From Myxococcales bacterium (lineage in GTDB: Bacteria > Myxococcota > Myxococcia > Myxococcales > JAJYLH01): a stretch of 64,000 nt of DNA. Where the stretch lies: the NCBI GenBank assembly GCA_021787845.1, contig JAJYLH010000005.1:62001-126000 (forward strand). Direction: 5' to 3'. Shown here piece after piece: positions 39,545 through 50,446 of this stretch. A program made the position numbers and the translations under genes. The notes beneath the pieces were generated by a model that did no database searches, was not told the origin of the DNA, and saw only the letters and a list, made by a program, of their open reading frames with translations. The stretch's first letter is position 1. Every line of letters starts with the position of its first letter.

Positions 39545-40663
39545 ATGCGATACCTCACCCGCTTCCTTCCCGCGCTGGCCGCCCTCGCCGCGGTCCAGCT
39601 TTCCGGCTGCGGTGGCGCTCCCTCCTCGGCCGCCGACGCCACGCCCAACTACCAGACCGTCGCGATGGACATGGACTCCTCCGACGCCCAGAGCCAGCCG
39701 CTCGACCTGCAGAGCTGCCACCCGCACCTGTTCCAGCGCACCCGCGACGTGGTCCGGATGATCAACCACCACCTGTTCAAGGTGATGGGCCGAGTCGACG
39801 CGATCATCGACAGCCACCCGCTCGCGAGCGGCAACGTCCACACCTGGGAGCGGGTCTACGCGGGCCTCGACATCCAGGCGACGCTGACCAAGAACGCCGA
39901 CGGCTCGTACACGTTCGTCGTCGAGGCGAAGCCGCAGGGCGCGGCGGACAGCGCGTTCGTGCAGATTGCGAACGCGAGCTACGTCGCCGCTTCGGACGGG
40001 ACGCCGCACGCCGGCACCGGGTCGATCACCTTCGACCTCTCGGCGCTGGCGAGCGTGGTGCCCGGCGAGAAGTCGCGCGGGCAGGTCATCGTCCACTTCG
40101 CCGTCAGCGGCGCCACCAAGACCGTCCAGGTCCAGCTCCAGAACTTCACCCCGGACAACTCGAGCGACGTGATTCCGCCGAAGAACGCGAACTACGTCTT
40201 CCAGCGCACGAGCGGCGTCGGTGGGAGCCTCAAGTTCGAAGAGAACCTGGTCCTCTTCTGCCCGGCGAATCCGCAGCACCTGGCCGCGACGCTGGATACC
40301 GTCACCCGCTGGGCCAACGTGAACGGGCAGATCGTCGGGCGCTCCGACAGCCTCGCCACCGGTGGACAGATCGCCGCCGGCGACCAGTGGCTGGGCCTCA
40401 CCTGCTTCAGCTATGCGGCAGGGCACCCGGACCTCGGCACCGAGGGCTACTGGCAGATGAAGAGCGAGGACTCGAGCGGCACCGTCCTCCAGGGAGACGC
40501 CACCATGCGGGCGCGAGCGAACGCCAGCGCCTCGCCGAGCTGCAACGCCGTTTTCGGGGCGGTCCCCTCGTTCGACACCAACCAGAACGACTACGACTTC
40601 GCGAGCGTCAATTTCGAGGACGCCTCGGTGGTGCCCTACCCGGGCGAGCCGTCGGGTAGCTAG
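39545..40663 (+). CDS. Lipoprotein, unknown function
   Basis: A 372-residue lipoprotein with signal ALAALAAVQLSGC and a short Ala/Ser linker. The mature part is beta-rich with repeated Ser/Asp/Asn turns; HPHLFQRTRDVVRMINHHLF and RVYAGLDIQATLTKNADGSY stand out. Its style and the sentence-like spacing of small domains match many myxobacterial surface lipoproteins, but no family is recognised. It is divergent from sdhC. Confidence 0.7.
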   Translation: MRYLTRFLPALAALAAVQLSGCGGAPSSAADATPNYQTVAMDMDSSDAQSQPLDLQSCHPHLFQRTRDVVRMINHHLFKVMGRVDAIIDSHPLASGNVHTWERVYAGLDIQATLTKNADGSYTFVVEAKPQGAADSAFVQIANASYVAASDGTPHAGTGSITFDLSALASVVPGEKSRGQVIVHFAVSGATKTVQVQLQNFTPDNSSDVIPPKNANYVFQRTSGVGGSLKFEENLVLFCPANPQHLAATLDTVTRWANVNGQIVGRSDSLATGGQIAAGDQWLGLTCFSYAAGHPDLGTEGYWQMKSEDSSGTVLQGDATMRARANASASPSCNAVFGAVPSFDTNQNDYDFASVNFEDASVVPYPGEPSGS

Positions 40664-40723
40664 ACCGCAGCCGGTGTAGGCGAGGGGTGTCGGTGTCCCA
40701 GAGCCCCAAAGGATTCCTGATTC

Positions 40724-40741
40724 CCTTCAGGTAGCCTGAAG
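40724..40741. terminator. Short hairpin downstream of the lipoprotein gene
   Basis: CCTTCAGG-TAG-CCTGAAG forms a seven-base-pair stem 60 bases after the stop, without a T-run. It may help end the lipoprotein transcript; evidence is weak. Confidence 0.35.
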
Positions 40742-40744
40742 CGC

Positions 40745-40905
40745 CCTCACCCCCCACTGCCGCGCGTCCCTTCTCATTTGCTGCGCAAGCGCGAGGGGGC
40801 TCAGAGAGTTGGAGTTCCTACCGAGTTTCAGTGCCCCAAGCCCCCTCGCGTCTGCGCAGCTCTATCACGCAGATGAGAGGGGGCGCGCGGCAGTGGGGGG
40901 TGAGG
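40745..40905. repeat. Long palindromic repeat, copy 2 (intact, 161 bp)
   Basis: The first 22 bases (starting CCTCACCCCCCACTGCCG) are repeated perfectly in inverted orientation at the right end. The next stretch pairs imperfectly down to GCGAGGGGGCT / AGCCCCCTCGC, leaving a loop of about 40 bases with CAGAGAGTTGGAGTTCC. There is no coding capacity. It lies between the convergent lipoprotein gene and guaA and has a second, interrupted copy at 30996. Confidence 0.85.
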
Positions 40906-40947
40906 CGGTAAAGCACAGCATTACCGCTTCCGCCTCCCCTTCGCCGC

Positions 40948-42504
40948 TCACTCCCATTCGATGGTGCCGGGCGGTTTCGAGGTGACGTCGTAGACGACCC
41001 GGTTGATGCCGGAAATCTCGTTGACGATGCGGCTGGAAATCGTCGCCAGCAGCTCGTAGGGCAGCCGCACCCAGTCGGCGGTCATCCCGTCGGTCGAGTG
41101 GACGGCCCGGATGGCGCAGACGTTGTCGTAGGTCCGCTCGTCGCCCATCACCCCCACCGACTTGACGGGGAGCAGCACCGCAAACGCTTGCCAGATCGAC
41201 TCCATCAGCCCCGCCCGGTCCACCTCCTCGCGCACGATGGCGTCGGCGCCGCGCAGCACTTCTAGCCGCTCCGGCGTCACCGCGCCGAGGATGCGCACCG
41301 CGAGCCCCGGTCCCGGGAACGGCTGCCGCGAGACGATGCTCTCCGGCAGCCCCAATTCGCGCCCGACCGCCCGGACCTCGTCCTTGAACAGCTCGCGCAA
41401 GGGCTCGATGAGCTCGAGCCGCATCCGCTCCGGCAGCCCGCCCACGTTGTGATGGCTCTTGATGGTCGCGCTCGGCCCCTTGAACGACACGCTCTCGATC
41501 ACGTCGGGATAGAGCGTGCCCTGCGCGAGGAACTTCGCCTCCCCGTGCTCGGCCTGGTCGCCCTGGACCGCCTCCTCGAACGCGTCGATGAAGGTCTTGC
41601 CGATGATCTTGCGCTTCTGCTCCGGATCCTCGACGCCGCTGAGCGCCTCTTGAAACCGCGCCGAGGCGTCGACTGTGGTCAACGGCAGGTGGAAGCGATG
41701 CCCGAAAGTCTGCTCGACTTCGGCCCGCTCGCCGCGACGCAGCAGGCCGTTGTCCACGAAGACGCAGCGCAGCTTCTCGCCGAGCGCCCGGTGGAGGAGC
41801 ATCGCCGCCACCGCGCTGTCGACGCCGCCGGAGAGGCCGCAGATGGCCCGCTCGCCGCCGACCTGGGCGCGGATCGTCGCGACCGCGCTCTCGACGAACG
41901 AGCCCATCGTCCAGTCGCGCGCGAAGCCGCACTCGTCGAGGAACGACGCGAGCATCTGCGTGCCCTGCGGCGTGTGCACGACCTCCGGATGGAACTGGAC
42001 CCCGTAGAGACGACGCTTCAAGTCGCCCATCGCCGCGAAGGGGCCGGCAGCGGTCTTGGCGAGCGGCACGAAACCCGGCGGCAGCTCGTCGACCCGGTCG
42101 CCGTGGCTCATCCAGACCTCGAGCCGTTGGCCCTCGACGAACGAGGCGAACGGCCCGACGCTCGCCAGGACCTCGATCCGCGCCGGCCCGTATTCGCGCG
42201 CCGTGGCCTTCGCGACCCGGCCACCGAGCAGCTTGGCGATGAGCTGCTGCCCGTAGCAGACCCCCAGGACCGGAATCCCCAAGCTGAAGAGCTCCGGCTC
42301 GACGATAGGGGCGCCGGGGGCCTCGACGCTCGCTGGCCCGCCGGAGAGGACGATGCCCCTGGCGCCGAAGGATCGAATTCGCTCGAAGGGCACCGTGCAC
42401 GGGAGGATTTCGCAGTAGACCCGCAGCGCTCTTACCCGGCGCGCGATGAGCTGCGTGTACTGCGAGCCGAAGTCGAGGATCAGCAGGTGCTCGTGGTGCG
42501 ACAT
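40948..42504 (-). CDS. guaA: GMP synthase (glutamine-hydrolysing)
   Basis: GuaA converts XMP to GMP. The 518-residue protein has the class I glutamine amidotransferase half, with [16 protein letters not shown], the nucleophile in [15 protein letters not shown] and the histidine in [11 protein letters not shown]. The ATP-pyrophosphatase half follows ([36 protein letters not shown]) and ends in the highly conserved KPPGTIEWE. It follows guaB on the same strand after a 232-base gap. Confidence 0.97.
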   Translation of the reverse strand: MSHHEHLLILDFGSQYTQLIARRVRALRVYCEILPCTVPFERIRSFGARGIVLSGGPASVEAPGAPIVEPELFSLGIPVLGVCYGQQLIAKLLGGRVAKATAREYGPARIEVLASVGPFASFVEGQRLEVWMSHGDRVDELPPGFVPLAKTAAGPFAAMGDLKRRLYGVQFHPEVVHTPQGTQMLASFLDECGFARDWTMGSFVESAVATIRAQVGGERAICGLSGGVDSAVAAMLLHRALGEKLRCVFVDNGLLRRGERAEVEQTFGHRFHLPLTTVDASARFQEALSGVEDPEQKRKIIGKTFIDAFEEAVQGDQAEHGEAKFLAQGTLYPDVIESVSFKGPSATIKSHHNVGGLPERMRLELIEPLRELFKDEVRAVGRELGLPESIVSRQPFPGPGLAVRILGAVTPERLEVLRGADAIVREEVDRAGLMESIWQAFAVLLPVKSVGVMGDERTYDNVCAIRAVHSTDGMTADWVRLPYELLATISSRIVNEISGINRVVYDVTSKPPGTIEWE

Positions 42505-42736
42505 CGAAGCGGGTCTCGTCGGATAAGTGGAGTGTCAGCGGCGCTCATCCTTCGACTGCGCTGCCGTGAAAGAGGTGGTATCGGGCCGCTGGCCCGACGC
42601 CAGGCCGGCGGCCTGGAACGACGTCCTTTTTGATCGCACATGCTGAGCCATCGGCTCATGACGTCTCGGGATGAACGGATCTTTTCAGCGTGCGTTCTGG
42701 ATCGTGGTCTGGGCCGTGCGCAATCCTGCGTCTCGC

Positions 42737-44440
<1,704 letters not shown>

Positions 44441-44468
44441 CTAACGTTCGAGCGGGGGGGAGCAAGAG

Positions 44469-44672
44469 ATGGCCTACGACCCGATCTGCGGCAAGAAGGT
44501 GACGCCGGTGCGCGAAACGCCGTCGGCCGAGCACAAGAAGCGGACCTACTACTTCTGCTCGGCCACCTGCCAGCACGAGTTCCAGCGGGCGAGCGAGCGC
44601 ATCAAGCTCCAGGACGCCGCCCGGGCGGGAGCGCTGCTGACCAGCGGGAAGGTCCGCTGGGGCCTGGCCTAG
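44469..44672 (+). CDS. YHS-domain protein
   Basis: A 67-residue protein that is almost entirely a YHS domain: AYDPICGKKVTP at the start, YYFCSATCQHEFQ in the middle. Three cysteines (C8, and the pair in FCSATC) could bind a metal; YHS domains occur in heavy-metal proteins and oxygenases. A good ribosome-binding site (GGGGGGAGC) precedes it. A sigma-54-type promoter lies directly upstream. It is convergent with the kinase gene, four bases away, and its target is unknown. Confidence 0.85.
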   Translation: MAYDPICGKKVTPVRETPSAEHKKRTYYFCSATCQHEFQRASERIKLQDAARAGALLTSGKVRWGLA

Positions 44673-44675
44673 GCA

Positions 44676-46328
44676 TCAGCGCTCCAGCTCGGCGAGCTCC
44701 TGGCGAATCATCGGCGCGTCGGGCGCCTTCGGCGCGACCCGCAGGTACATCTCGCCGCCGGCGCGAGCCGCGTCCCAGTCGCGCGTCGAAAGGCCGACCC
44801 GGAAGACGCCTCGGTACGCGGCGCCGAGCTTCGAATCCGCCCGCGCCGCCTGCCGATAGTAATCGAGAGCCTGAGCGTACCGACGTTGGGCGTAGAGCTT
44901 GTCCGCGCGGGCGAGAAGCCGCCACGCCCGCTCTTTCCCGGTCGCGACCTCGAGCCGCGGTTCGACGGCGGCCGGCTTCGGCTCCAGCTTCACGGCGGGG
45001 AGCACCTTCGGCGGAGCCGGTGGGAGGATGCGCTTCAGGGTAACGGGAGCCTTGCCGGCCTTCGGAACCGTTAGCGCCACCTTCGATGGCCGGCTCGGGG
45101 ACGTGGCGGCGAGCCGATGTCGCCAGGTCAGGAACCCGACTGCGCTGCCGGTGATCGCCACCGCTGCCGCAAAGCCGGCGACGAGACCCGTCAACGGCCT
45201 CCGGATTCCCCGCCGGATGGCCGAACCGGTTCCACCAAGCGACTGCGCTCCCGCCTGGCTTCGAGCCGCCGCTCCCTCCGGGACCTCCCCCGCCCGCGGC
45301 GCGCCGCTCGCCGCCCGCTCGCGCTGCCGATCGATCTCCTCGATCCGGAGGAGCTCGGCCCGAAACGCTTCCGCCGAGGACGGCCGGTGCGCCGGATCCT
45401 TTGCCAGCGCCCGCAGGATGAGACCCTCCATCGCCTCCGAAACCGGCACCTCCGGCCGGCGCTCGCGCGGCGGAACCGGGAGCTGCGTCACGTGCTTGGT
45501 CAGGATCTCCATCGAGTTCGCGCCCTCGAAGGGCAGCGTGCCCGTGGTGAGCTGGTAGAGGATCACCCCGACCGCGTAGAGGTCCGCCCGGGCGTCGAAA
45601 GCAGAGCCGGTCGCCTGCTCCGGGCTCATGTAGAGGGGCGTGCCGCAGACCACGTCCGGCCGCGTCAGCCCCGGCACCCCGGGGTCCTGGATCTTCGCGA
45701 TCCCGAAGTCCAGCACCTTGACGAAGTCGGGCTCGTCGCGGCGCGGCTCGAGCATGATGTTCTCGGGCTTCAGGTCGCGGTGGATGACGCCCTGCGCGTG
45801 CGCTTCCGCCAAGGCGGAGAGGACCTGCCCCACGATGTGGCAGACCCGCGACTCCGCCAGCGGAAACTCGTCGCGCAGCACCTTGCGCAGGTCCCGGCCG
45901 CGCACGAGCTCCATCACCAGGTAGAGCCCGCCCTGCCCGTCCTGCCCGAAATCCAGCACCTGAATCGAGTTCGGATGGTTCAGCCGGCTCGCCGCCTTCG
46001 CCTCGCGCTCGAAGCGGCCGACCAGCGTCGCGTCGTCGAGCAGGCTCGGCTTCAAGGTCTTGACGCACACCTGCCGGTCGAGGGTCAGGTGGCGCGCCCG
46101 ATAGACCTTGCCCATCCCGCCCTGGCCGATGAGCTCCAAGATTTCGAACTTCCCGCCGAGGACGCGGCCGACGTTCTGGTCGGGCGCGGTGGCGGTCGCC
46201 GGCGCCTGGACCTTCGCCGGCACCGAATCCCCCGCGCCTCCGGATGGGCCGGCGGGAGCGACCGCGCCGCACTTCGGGCAGGCGGCGCCGTCGACCGTAA
46301 GCGCGCAACCGCAGCTCGGACAGCTCAC
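44676..46328 (-). CDS. Hanks-type Ser/Thr protein kinase with zinc ribbon and TPR-like tail
   Basis: A membrane-anchored eukaryotic-like kinase of about 550 residues. The N-terminus CPSCGC...CPKCG is a zinc ribbon, followed by a short linker and the kinase domain: IGQGGMGKVY, the lysine in CVKTLKP, the catalytic HRDLKPENIM, LDFGIAKI and GTPLYMSPEQ. All catalytic residues are present. A membrane helix lies at about residues 365-390 and a TPR-like segment near the end (AWRLLARADKLYAQRRYAQA). The GTG start is preferred to the TTG three bases before. It is divergent from a zinc-ribbon FHA protein, a likely phospho-peptide reader for this kinase. Confidence 0.93.
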   Translation of the reverse strand: MSCPSCGCALTVDGAACPKCGAVAPAGPSGGAGDSVPAKVQAPATATAPDQNVGRVLGGKFEILELIGQGGMGKVYRARHLTLDRQVCVKTLKPSLLDDATLVGRFEREAKAASRLNHPNSIQVLDFGQDGQGGLYLVMELVRGRDLRKVLRDEFPLAESRVCHIVGQVLSALAEAHAQGVIHRDLKPENIMLEPRRDEPDFVKVLDFGIAKIQDPGVPGLTRPDVVCGTPLYMSPEQATGSAFDARADLYAVGVILYQLTTGTLPFEGANSMEILTKHVTQLPVPPRERRPEVPVSEAMEGLILRALAKDPAHRPSSAEAFRAELLRIEEIDRQRERAASGAPRAGEVPEGAAARSQAGAQSLGGTGSAIRRGIRRPLTGLVAGFAAAVAITGSAVGFLTWRHRLAATSPSRPSKVALTVPKAGKAPVTLKRILPPAPPKVLPAVKLEPKPAAVEPRLEVATGKERAWRLLARADKLYAQRRYAQALDYYRQAARADSKLGAAYRGVFRVGLSTRDWDAARAGGEMYLRVAPKAPDAPMIRQELAELER

Positions 46329-46537
46329 CAACGTCCGCTCCCCTGGGGAAACGAGGGCGGGCGGATGCTAGTGCGACGCCGTCGAAACCGCCAAGCCCGC
46401 GGGAAGTCGACCCCCGAGCGCGCGCCGGCGGCCGGCGCCTCGAAGGCGCGAAACCCGACCAGCCACCGGATTGACTTGTCGCCAGGGCGCCGATAGAAGC
46501 CCAGGGCGAGGCAGGCTTTCGCTCGAGGCTTCTTCGG

Positions 46538-47437
46538 ATGGCGCGCTGCGGCCGATGCGGAACCGAGAATCCCGCCGGCGCTCGCGCCTGCGTCGGGTGC
46601 GGCTCCTCGCTCGCGCGGACGATGCCCCCCGGCAGCGCTGTCGCTCCCCGTCCTTCCGCCGGCACGCTGGCCTGCCCGGCCTGCGGGCTCCCGAGCCCGG
46701 TCGGCTATCGGTTCTGCGGCGGGTGCGGCGCGGCCCTGGTCCCCGCGGTCCTGGTTCCCGCCACGCCGATACGCCCAGCGGTTGCGCCGCCGCCCCCCAT
46801 GGCCGCGCCCTATCGCCCGGCCCGCGCGCAGGTCACGGTGCTGACGGCGGAAGGCGCGGTGGTCTCCGCCAGCCAGCTCGCCGCCGACGAGACCACCGTC
46901 GGCACCGCGGGCGAGGTCCGGTTGAGCGACGAGTTCGCGGCGGCGGTGCAAGGCCGGTTCGTCTTTCGCGGCCGGCTCCTGTTCTTCGCGGCGGAACGGA
47001 CGCTCAACGGCACCTTCGTCCTCGTCAAGCGCGAGGTCGCGCTCAGCGAGGGCGCGGAAATCCGCGCCGGCCGCCAACTGCTCCGGCTGGAACCGTGGCC
47101 GGTGCCGCCCGCGCCGGTGGTGCCGATTCTCGGCAGCCCCCATCCGCCCTACCGCTATCAGATCGCGCAGCGGCTCGCCGGCGGGGTCGAGGGCGACCGC
47201 TTCCCCTTGCACGACGGAGAGAACCTCATCGGACGCACGGCCGGAGACCTTTCGTTCCCCGGCGACGGCTTCGTCTCCAGCCGGCACGCGATGCTCACCG
47301 TCAACGGCCGGGCGGTGACGCTCCAGGACCTCGGCTCCTCGAACGGGACGTTCGTTCGGATGGACGGCGAAACCCAGCTCGAACCCGGCGACCTCCTGCT
47401 GGTCGGCGAGCAACTCCTCAAGGTCGACCCGCCGTAG
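46538..47437 (+). CDS. Zinc-ribbon and FHA-domain protein
   Basis: A 299-residue protein with two N-terminal zinc ribbons (MARCGRCGTENPAGARACVG and ACPACGLPSPVGYRFCGGCG). A Pro-rich linker follows, then two FHA-type modules. The first (about 95-190) is degenerate. The second (about 215-295) has LIGRTAGDL, SSRHAMLTV and the Asn in LGSSNGTFV, the usual phosphothreonine-binding pattern. There is no signal peptide. It is divergent from the zinc-ribbon kinase, with which it shares the N-terminal domain style. Confidence 0.88.
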   Translation: MARCGRCGTENPAGARACVGCGSSLARTMPPGSAVAPRPSAGTLACPACGLPSPVGYRFCGGCGAALVPAVLVPATPIRPAVAPPPPMAAPYRPARAQVTVLTAEGAVVSASQLAADETTVGTAGEVRLSDEFAAAVQGRFVFRGRLLFFAAERTLNGTFVLVKREVALSEGAEIRAGRQLLRLEPWPVPPAPVVPILGSPHPPYRYQIAQRLAGGVEGDRFPLHDGENLIGRTAGDLSFPGDGFVSSRHAMLTVNGRAVTLQDLGSSNGTFVRMDGETQLEPGDLLLVGEQLLKVDPP

Positions 47438-47546
47438 GGGGCTGGAAAATCACCGGGTACAAGGCGTGCCCCCCGGCACCGCTCACCCTGGCCTACCAAG
47501 CCGCGACACGCTCCGCCGCGCGCGAGTTCGACGCCGCGCGCCAACT

Positions 47547-47626
47547 CGTAGGATGGGTCGAGCGAAAGCGAAACCGATCATCGCGGCGCTCGCCGACGGG
47601 TTGCGCTCCGCTTCACCCATCGTACG
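47547..47626. repeat. 80-bp inverted repeat of the GATGGGT-AGCG type
   Basis: CGTAGGATGGGTCGAGCG at the left is answered at the right by CGCTTCACCCATCGTACG, with further pairing to AGCGAAACC / GGGTTGCGCT. It lies in a 534-base gap between the FHA gene and a lipoprotein gene; the remainder of that gap shows no convincing gene. A related element is at 18181. Confidence 0.65.
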
Positions 47627-47971
47627 GTTTGGATTGCGGGCGCCAACCACGCGCAGTCGAAGGACGAGCGGGAACGAGAAGGGCTCATCCATGATCGAGA
47701 CACTTACGAGGCCAGCCGAGCGGCTGCTTCTACGCCCAGCGGCGCCGGTGTAGGTAGCCGTCGCCGGTGGCGGCGCGACCGCGGAGAGCGAGCTCGGCAT
47801 CGGCCCTCGCGCGTTGGAAAAGGGACCGGCGGCCGCTCGCTCCCGCCTTCGCGTCGCACGTCGGCCCAGGTGCGCGCCGCTTTCCCGAGTGCGCGAAGTC
47901 ACTCATTTTCAGGGGGATCCGCACGTATCCTGACCTCGCGCTCCACGGCGGAGCGACGGAGGAACGCGACG

Positions 47972-48745
47972 ATGCGCAAGACGTGGCTCATGTGGTTGGC
48001 GCTTGCGGCGCTGGGGTGCGGAAGCGCTCCCAATGGCCTTGACGAGGCTGTCTCGGCAGGAGGGGTGTCGCTCACCGGCAACGGGGCAGGAGCGCGCTTG
48101 GACCTCGCGAACGTGAGCGAGGTGAACGTGGTGGTGCTCGGGGTCGACCTCCTGGTGGCCTCGCCGGCCGGCCGCCATCTGGTGACGGTGCCGATGCGCC
48201 CCCGGGTCGCGAACCTGATGGCGTTCCGGCCCTTTGCAGAAGCGGTGCTGAGCGGCGCAGCGGCGGGCGGGAAGATCACCCAGATTCGGCTGGCGATGGA
48301 CGGAACGGTGGTCGTGGTCTTCCCCGACCGCTCCTACCGCGTCGCCCGGGTACCGAGCGGCACCACGAGCGGCATCAAGATCCTCACCAACGGCCTCGAC
48401 CCCACCGACCTCGGCCGCATCCAGCTCGCCTTCGATCCGAGGCGGCAGCTCCACGAGACCGGTGCCGGCGAGCTCATCATGCGGCCGGTGATCAAGCTCG
48501 GCTCTTGGAGCGGGCTGCCCGCCCTCGACCCCGCCGGCCATCCGCGCGGCCACGGCCCCGGTCCCGGCTCGACCAGCGCGCCGGACGGCGGGACCGTCGG
48601 CGGGTCGAACGGCGGCTCCGGCGGAGGGTCGGATGGCGGGACCAGCGGCGGCTCGAGCGGCGGCTCTGGCGGCACGAGCGGGTCCGGCACCGGCTCCGGC
48701 TCCGGCGACGGGGGCACCTGGGTCGTCACCCCGCCGCCGCGCTAG
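47972..48745 (+). CDS. Lipoprotein with DUF4382-like domain and Gly/Ser tail
   Basis: A 257-residue lipoprotein: signal MRKTWLMWLALAALGC, then a beta-sandwich-like stretch (VSEVNVVVLGVDLLVASP, GGKITQIRLAMDG, GLDPTDLGRIQLAFDPRR) that resembles DUF4382 domains. The last 70 residues are almost only Gly, Ser, Asp and Thr. The ATG at the signal peptide is chosen; the frame is open about 100 bases upstream but without coding character. A long inverted repeat follows the stop directly and may end transcription. Confidence 0.68.
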   Translation: MRKTWLMWLALAALGCGSAPNGLDEAVSAGGVSLTGNGAGARLDLANVSEVNVVVLGVDLLVASPAGRHLVTVPMRPRVANLMAFRPFAEAVLSGAAAGGKITQIRLAMDGTVVVVFPDRSYRVARVPSGTTSGIKILTNGLDPTDLGRIQLAFDPRRQLHETGAGELIMRPVIKLGSWSGLPALDPAGHPRGHGPGPGSTSAPDGGTVGGSNGGSGGGSDGGTSGGSSGGSGGTSGSGTGSGSGDGGTWVVTPPPR

Positions 48746-48751
48746 CCAGAC

Positions 48752-48867
48752 CCGCGCCGAAAAGCGTCTGGAGCCGCCAAGACGTCAAGAACGCCGATCT
48801 TGCGGACCGCGATTCTCGGCGCCCTTGGCGTCTTGGCGGTTCATCCGAGACGGCTTTTCGGCGCGGC
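48752..48867. repeat. 116-bp inverted repeat directly after the DUF4382 gene
   Basis: CCGCGCCGAAAAGC at the left and GCTTTTCGGCGCGG at the right are perfect inverted copies. Further inside, GCCGCCAAGACG pairs with CGTCTTGGCGGT, leaving a short variable middle. It contains the CTTGGCGTCTTGGCGGTTC type sequence that I know as a frequent dispersed repeat in various bacteria. Position six bases after a stop codon suggests use as a terminator. Confidence 0.7.
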
Positions 48868-49031
48868 TCTCGCCACGGCCGCCCCGGGCATCACGCGCGC
48901 ACCTGAGCCATCGGTCCTCCGTCGGGTCGACCTCCCGGCGCGGTCGAAAACGCGCTTTCGGTTGCGCCAGGCCGGCGCGAGGGCACACAATCGACCCGAA
49001 GTCCGGCTGACGCGGGCGAACGGACTAGCCG

Positions 49032-49571
49032 ATGACACAAGCGCCCTCCATTCCGGGTCAGGCCGATCCGCTCGACGTCGCGCGTCGGACGCTCGCCCGC
49101 TACATCGCCGACAAGGGCCTCAAATCCACCCGCCAGCGCGACCTCATCGCCGAGACCTTTCTTTCCCAGGGCGAGCACCTGCGGGTCGAACAGCTCCTGA
49201 AGCTGGTCCGCACGCTCGACTCGCGCGTCTCGGCCGCGACCGTCTACCGGACGATGAAGCTACTGAGCGAGTGCGGTCTCGCTTCCCAGCACCACTTCGG
49301 GGACGGACAGACCTGCTATGAGCCGGCGGTCGGCCGCCACCACCACGACCACCTGATCTGCACCCGCTGTCACGCGATCATCGAGTTCGAGAGCGACCGC
49401 ATCGAGGCGCTGCAGGGCACCATCGCGCGGCGCCACGGGTTTCTCGTCACCCACCACCGGCTCGAGCTGTACGGCCTGTGCGCGGCCTGCCTCGCGTCCG
49501 GCGCGGTGGCCGAGCCGGAGAAGGTGAAGGAGAAGAAACCGAAGCCCGCGGAGGTCCCGGCTCGCCGTTAG
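49032..49571 (+). CDS. Fur-family transcriptional regulator
   Basis: A 179-residue metal-responsive repressor of the Fur/Zur/PerR group. The winged helix has LKSTRQRDLIAETFLSQGEH and VSAATVYRTMKLLSECGLA. The metal-binding dimerisation part has the histidine cluster RHHHDHLICTRCHAIIEFE and a second CxxC (CAAC). The C-terminus carries an extra Lys/Glu/Pro-rich tail (KVKEKKPKPAEVPARR). The HHHDHLIC motif is closest to Fur proper, but the sequence does not settle the metal. Its stop overlaps that of the convergent unknown gene by four bases. Confidence 0.92.
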   Translation: MTQAPSIPGQADPLDVARRTLARYIADKGLKSTRQRDLIAETFLSQGEHLRVEQLLKLVRTLDSRVSAATVYRTMKLLSECGLASQHHFGDGQTCYEPAVGRHHHDHLICTRCHAIIEFESDRIEALQGTIARRHGFLVTHHRLELYGLCAACLASGAVAEPEKVKEKKPKPAEVPARR

Positions 49572-50446
49572 TCCAGCTCGAGAAAGCCCATCCGCCCCAG
49601 CTCCGCTGCCCCGCAGGGCTCCTCCAGGCGGGCACCGCTCTTGCCACACCGGGTGCAGCGGCCCTCCTCCAGCACATGTCGCTCGGCCGCCGGAGGCCGA
49701 GCGAGAGGCGTTCGAGTTGCCGGCGGCGGTCCCGCCTGGCGGATGGGCTGGCGCACCACGGGAGGGGTCCCCGAGGGAGGCGCGCGCGGGGGCCAGGCGA
49801 CTTCCGGCTCCGGAGCGTGGCCGGACCGGGCGGCCTCCCGGTCCTCCTCGGCGGATTGGTGCTCGCGCCGCACCTCGGCCAGGGTGACCATGGGGCCCGC
49901 CGGGAGCCCAAGGGCCTCCCGCAGGTCGCGCACCAGCTCTTCCATCGCGCGGGGCCGCCAGACGAGCGCGTCGCGGGCCGCCTGCATCAGCGAAAGCGCC
50001 GCCGTCTTCACGTTCAGCGGGAGCGGGCGGCCCTCTTCCGTCCGGCGGGCGACGACGGTCAGCGCCGAGCCTTGCACCCGGCCGCGCTCGATGAAGAGCA
50101 CCTCGAGAGCGCCGTCGCCGACCCGCTGCGCCAACGCTCGGCGTCGCTGGTCGAAAGTCGGCGCGAGCTCGAAGTCGCCGGTGACGTCGGCGGCGTCCAG
50201 GGCGCCAGCCACCTCCGTCGTCCAGAACGCCTCCGGCCAGCCGTCGGTGAGGACGATCCGCAGCTCGTCGTCCACTGTGCCTTGCAGGACCGCCGCCAGG
50301 GTGGCGAAGGGCTCCAGCCTCTCGGGCTCGACGCGGCCGGCGCAGAGCACGAGCAGGTACCGCCGCCGAACGCCATCCTCGCCGCTCATCTCCTCGACCA
50401 ACATCTCGTCGAGGCGTCGCCGGCCGTCGGGTCGAATGACGCCCAT
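49568..50446 (-). CDS. Unknown protein with C-terminal zinc-finger-like motif
   Basis: A 292-residue protein that I do not recognise. The start is the ATG giving MGVIRPDGRRRLDEMLVEEM. The N-terminal 190 residues look like a mixed alpha/beta domain (RRRYLLVLCAGRVEPERLEP, DDELRIVLTDGWPEAFW, ALEVLFIERGRVQGSALTVV). A Pro-rich linker follows, and the C-terminus has CTRCGKSGARLEEPC, a possible zinc knuckle. No signal peptide or membrane span. Convergent with the Fur gene. Confidence 0.65.
   Translation of the reverse strand: MGVIRPDGRRRLDEMLVEEMSGEDGVRRRYLLVLCAGRVEPERLEPFATLAAVLQGTVDDELRIVLTDGWPEAFWTTEVAGALDAADVTGDFELAPTFDQRRRALAQRVGDGALEVLFIERGRVQGSALTVVARRTEEGRPLPLNVKTAALSLMQAARDALVWRPRAMEELVRDLREALGLPAGPMVTLAEVRREHQSAEEDREAARSGHAPEPEVAWPPRAPPSGTPPVVRQPIRQAGPPPATRTPLARPPAAERHVLEEGRCTRCGKSGARLEEPCGAAELGRMGFLELD

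Noticed and set aside
47691-47753. 20-codon frame MIETLTRPAERLLL... after an AGAAGGG sequence
   Set aside because: Too short, no neighbour logic, and it lies in a gap filled with repeat sequence.
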